A stretch of DNA of 64,000 bases from Microbacterium wangchenii (GTDB taxonomy: Bacteria > Actinomycetota > Actinomycetes > Actinomycetales > Microbacteriaceae). Location of the stretch: NCBI RefSeq assembly GCF_004564355.1, contig NZ_CP038266.1, forward strand, positions 682,001-746,000, written 5' to 3'. The notes under the pieces are model-generated. The model was given only the letters and a program-made list of their open reading frames with translations, was not told the origin of the DNA and did not search any database. Position 1 is the stretch's first letter; every line of letters starts with the position of its first letter. The position numbers and the translations under genes were made by a program. This document shows, one piece after another, positions 61,754-64,000 of this stretch.

Positions 61754-62875
61754 GTGACCATGGAGATCGATCTGGGCCGCGCCAAGCGCGCCCGCCGCGC
61801 GTACACGTTCGACGACATCGCCGTCGTGCCGTCACGGCGCACCCGTAACCCCGAGGACGTCTCGACGGGGTGGACGATCGACGCGTTCCCCTTCGAGATC
61901 CCGGTGCTCGGCGCCCCGATGGACTCGGTGGTCAGCCCCCGCACGGCCATCATGCTCGGACAGCTCGGTGGCCTGGGCGTGCTCGACCTCGAGGGCCTGT
62001 GGACCCGCTACGAAGACCCCGAGCCGCACCTGGCCGAGATCGCGGCCCTGGACGACGCGCTCGCGACCCGGCGTATGCAGGAGCTGTACTCGGAGCCGAT
62101 CAAGCCCGAGCTCGTCCGTGACCGCCTCGCCGAGATCCGCGCAGCCGGGGTCACCGTCGCCGGTGCGCTCACGCCCCAGCGGACGCAGGAGCTGTATGAG
62201 ACCGTCGTCGCCGCCGGCGTCGACCTGTTCGTCATCCGCGGCACGACGGTGTCGGCTGAGCACGTCTCCAGCGGCAGCGCGCCGCTGAACCTGAAGAAGT
62301 TCATCTACGACCTCGACGTGCCCGTCATCGTCGGCGGCGCCGGCACCTACACCGCCGCCCTGCACCTCATGCGCACGGGGGCCGCGGGCGTGCTGGTCGG
62401 ATTCGGCGGGGGAGCGGCGTCCACCACGCGGGCGACCCTCGGCATCCACGCGCCCATGGCCACCGCCGTGGCCGATGTCGCCGGTGCCCGCCGCGACTAC
62501 CTCGACGAGTCGGGCGGACGCTACGTCCACGTCATCGCCGACGGCGGCGTGGGCACCTCCGGCGACATCGTGAAGGCGCTCGCCATGGGCGCCGACGCCG
62601 TCATGCTCGGTGTCGCGCTGGCGCGGGCGACGGATGCGCCGGGCCGCGGCTATCACTGGGGCCCCGAGGCGCACCACCCGCAGCTGCCGCGCGGACGCCG
62701 CGTGCGCGTGGACCAGATCGGCGCGCTCGAGGAGATCCTGTACGGGCCGGCCCCCGTCTCCGACGGCACGGCCAACCTCATCGGGGCGCTGCGCAAGTCG
62801 ATGGCGACCACCGGGTACTCCGACCTCAAGGAGTTCCAGCGCGTCGAGGTGGTCGTCGCCCCATACGGCTCCTGA
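61754..62875 (+). CDS. guaB3: GuaB3-family IMP dehydrogenase-related protein
   Basis: 373 residues. An IMPDH-type barrel without CBS domains, matching the actinobacterial GuaB3 family. YTFDDIAVVPSRRTRNPEDV and VLGAPMDSVVSPRTAIML are IMPDH-like. The loop that carries the catalytic cysteine reads GGGAASTTR, with Ser at the Cys position, so classical IMPDH chemistry through a thioimidate is unlikely. The GTG start fits a leaderless promoter; an ATG two codons downstream is the alternative. The stop overlaps the SURF1 start (TGATG). Confidence 0.93.
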   Translation: MTMEIDLGRAKRARRAYTFDDIAVVPSRRTRNPEDVSTGWTIDAFPFEIPVLGAPMDSVVSPRTAIMLGQLGGLGVLDLEGLWTRYEDPEPHLAEIAALDDALATRRMQELYSEPIKPELVRDRLAEIRAAGVTVAGALTPQRTQELYETVVAAGVDLFVIRGTTVSAEHVSSGSAPLNLKKFIYDLDVPVIVGGAGTYTAALHLMRTGAAGVLVGFGGGAASTTRATLGIHAPMATAVADVAGARRDYLDESGGRYVHVIADGGVGTSGDIVKALAMGADAVMLGVALARATDAPGRGYHWGPEAHHPQLPRGRRVRVDQIGALEEILYGPAPVSDGTANLIGALRKSMATTGYSDLKEFQRVEVVVAPYGS

Positions 62876-63735
62876 TGTCCGAGGTCCCGCCCCGCGACGA
62901 GCCGGTCCGCGCCGACCCGGCCGCCGAGCCCGTCGACGCGTTCCCGCCCACGCTGCGCGAAGTCATGCTGCGCCCGCAGTGGCTCGGCATGCTGGCGCTG
63001 TCGCTCGTCGTGGCGGGGGTGTTCGCGTGGCTCGGGCAGTGGCAGCTGGGCAACGCCATCGACACCTCCCCGCCGCCGCCGGGGATGACCGAGGAGGTGC
63101 GGCCGCTCGCCGACGTCGCCCAGCCCGGCGAGTACCTGCCGGAGCCGCTCGTGGGTCAGCGCGTGGAGACGGTCGGGCGGTGGATCCCCGGCGACTTCCT
63201 CGTCGTCTCCGCCCGCGTGAACGACGGCGTGGAGGGGTACTGGGTGACCGGGCAGCTGCGCCTGGCCGACACCCCCGAGCCGACGTCGGTCGCCGTCGCG
63301 GTGGGATGGGCCGCCGACCGCGCGAGTGCCGAAGCCGCCGCATCCGCGCTGTCGGAGCAAGCCGCCGCAGACCCCGAGGCGCTGGTGGAGATCAGCGGGC
63401 GCCTCATCTCCGACGAGGGCCCGGCGCTCCCGCCGCCCGGCGCCGATCCGGAGGAGATCACGCGGATGTCGCCGCCGGCGCTGCTCTCGCGGTGGCACGA
63501 CATCGAGGGTCTGTCGGTCTATCGTCCGTACGTCACCTCGTGGGAGGCGCTGGGGGGCCTGGAGGAGATCTCCTCTCCCGCCCCCGAGGAGGGCGGCGCG
63601 GTGAACTGGCTCAACCTGTTCTACGCCGCCGAGTGGGCGGTGTTCGCCGGGTTCGCCTTCTACATGTGGTACCGGCTCGCTCGTGACGCGTGGGAGAAAG
63701 AGGTCGAAGACCTCGAGGATGCCGCCGCCCCCTGA
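62875..63735 (+). CDS. SURF1-family protein
   Basis: 286 residues with a transmembrane helix near 36-54 and another near 248-266, flanking an extracytoplasmic domain, the SURF1/Shy1 topology. Motifs: FAWLGQWQLGNA, TVGRWIPGDFLVVSAR, GYWVTGQLRL and the C-terminal NWLNLFYAAEWAVFAGFAFY. SURF1 helps to assemble heme a-containing cytochrome c oxidase. It is coupled to guaB3 by a one-base overlap, a common actinobacterial arrangement with a DUF3817 gene next. Confidence 0.9.
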   Translation: MSEVPPRDEPVRADPAAEPVDAFPPTLREVMLRPQWLGMLALSLVVAGVFAWLGQWQLGNAIDTSPPPPGMTEEVRPLADVAQPGEYLPEPLVGQRVETVGRWIPGDFLVVSARVNDGVEGYWVTGQLRLADTPEPTSVAVAVGWAADRASAEAAASALSEQAAADPEALVEISGRLISDEGPALPPPGADPEEITRMSPPALLSRWHDIEGLSVYRPYVTSWEALGGLEEISSPAPEEGGAVNWLNLFYAAEWAVFAGFAFYMWYRLARDAWEKEVEDLEDAAAP

Positions 63736-63793
63736 CGCGCGCCCGAGCGCTGTGCCGCACGTGCGCTCGTCGGGGGCACACAGGTCGCCCGGG

Positions 63794-63799
63794 TAGAAT
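63794..63799 (+). promoter_or_regulatory. -10 box of a probable leaderless promoter (DUF3817 gene)
   Basis: TAGAAT is followed by 6 nt and then the ATG at 63806; no ribosome binding site lies between. Confidence 0.5.
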
Positions 63800-63805
63800 G
63801 CCGCC

Positions 63806-64000
63806 ATGCCCGCAGCCCCCAAACTCGCCACGTTTCCGGCGATCCGCGGAGCGCTGAAGTTCTACCAGATCTGCTCGATCATCACCGGTATCGGACTGCT
63901 CCTGCTCCTGGCCGAGATGATCCTGAAGTACACGCCGCTGCACCTCGAACTGTTCGCGGGCGGTTCGGGCGGCCCGCTGTGGCTCGCGACCGTCATCGCC
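63806..64000 (+). CDS. DUF3817-family membrane protein (3' partial)
   Basis: The frame is open from ATG 63806 to the end of the window (65 codons). It reads MPAAPKLATFPAIRGALKFY followed by a hydrophobic helix (SIITGIGLLLLLAEMI) and a polar loop, matching the start of DUF3817 integral membrane proteins, which have about 110-140 residues and occur after SURF1 genes in Actinobacteria. The remainder is outside the window. Confidence 0.8.
   Translation, partial: MPAAPKLATFPAIRGALKFYQICSIITGIGLLLLLAEMILKYTPLHLELFAGGSGGPLWLATVIA

Overview
The window is about 70% GC, with dense genes, many GTG starts and 4-bp ATGA/GTGA stop-start overlaps. With its gene repertoire (mycothiol-era Actinobacteria style GuaB plus GuaB3, SURF1, CIRCE-controlled groES, IniB-type proteins) it points to an actinobacterium of the Microbacteriaceae, most likely Microbacterium or a close relative. 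The hexamer GGATGC/GCATCC is conspicuously frequent inside genes, which fits that group. No rRNA, tRNA, IS element, phage gene or CRISPR array was seen.

Region 1 (1-22350) is an exopolysaccharide (EPS) locus. A plus-strand operon (1-8765) encodes a sugar aminotransferase (cut by the window edge), a Wzx-type flippase, two glycosyltransferases, two Wzz-like co-polymerases, a Wzy-like polymerase and a DUF6492 protein. A minus-strand operon (14891 to 8783) encodes an exported protein, an MFS transporter, a TolB-like protein, a VanZ-like protein and a secreted protein with two DUF4082 domains and a glycosidase-like C-terminus. Further minus-strand genes (19559 to 15074) encode the priming glycosylphosphotransferase, a WecG/TagA-type transferase and a double GT2 protein. 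A plus pair (19980-22288) encodes an LPXTG surface protein and a DUF4012 protein.

Region 2 (22350-39960) is a housekeeping block: glmS behind a hairpin-rich leader, then acpS-alr-tsaE-tsaB-rimI-tsaD-membrane protein. A 10-kb accessory module (24673-34964) lies between glmS and acpS: a peptide-type ABC importer with MmgE/PrpD and CapA proteins, a divergent cytochrome P450 with an unusual I-helix, and a PaaX-type regulator. It looks like a small catabolic or uptake module of unknown substrate.

Region 3 (41366-52494) is the most unusual part. It resembles the mycobacterial iniBAC envelope-stress locus but is larger. It holds two acidic, cysteine-free paralogues, two dynamin-like GTPases, a four-helix membrane protein, an IniB N-terminal-domain protein, a coupled 46-residue ORF, a large AAA/LuxR regulator and a membrane-anchored Hsp70 with a proline-rich tail. 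The two acidic proteins and the IniB-like protein share one internal module, which ties both halves of the cluster together.

Region 4 (52495-64000) is housekeeping and transport: groES with two CIRCE-type palindromes, rarD, a branched-chain amino-acid-type ABC importer (its permease LivH carries an extra N-terminal extracytoplasmic domain), guaB, guaB3, a SURF1-family gene and the start of a DUF3817 gene. Several genes here and in region 2 show a TANNNT box exactly 6 nt before the start codon, suggesting leaderless transcripts.
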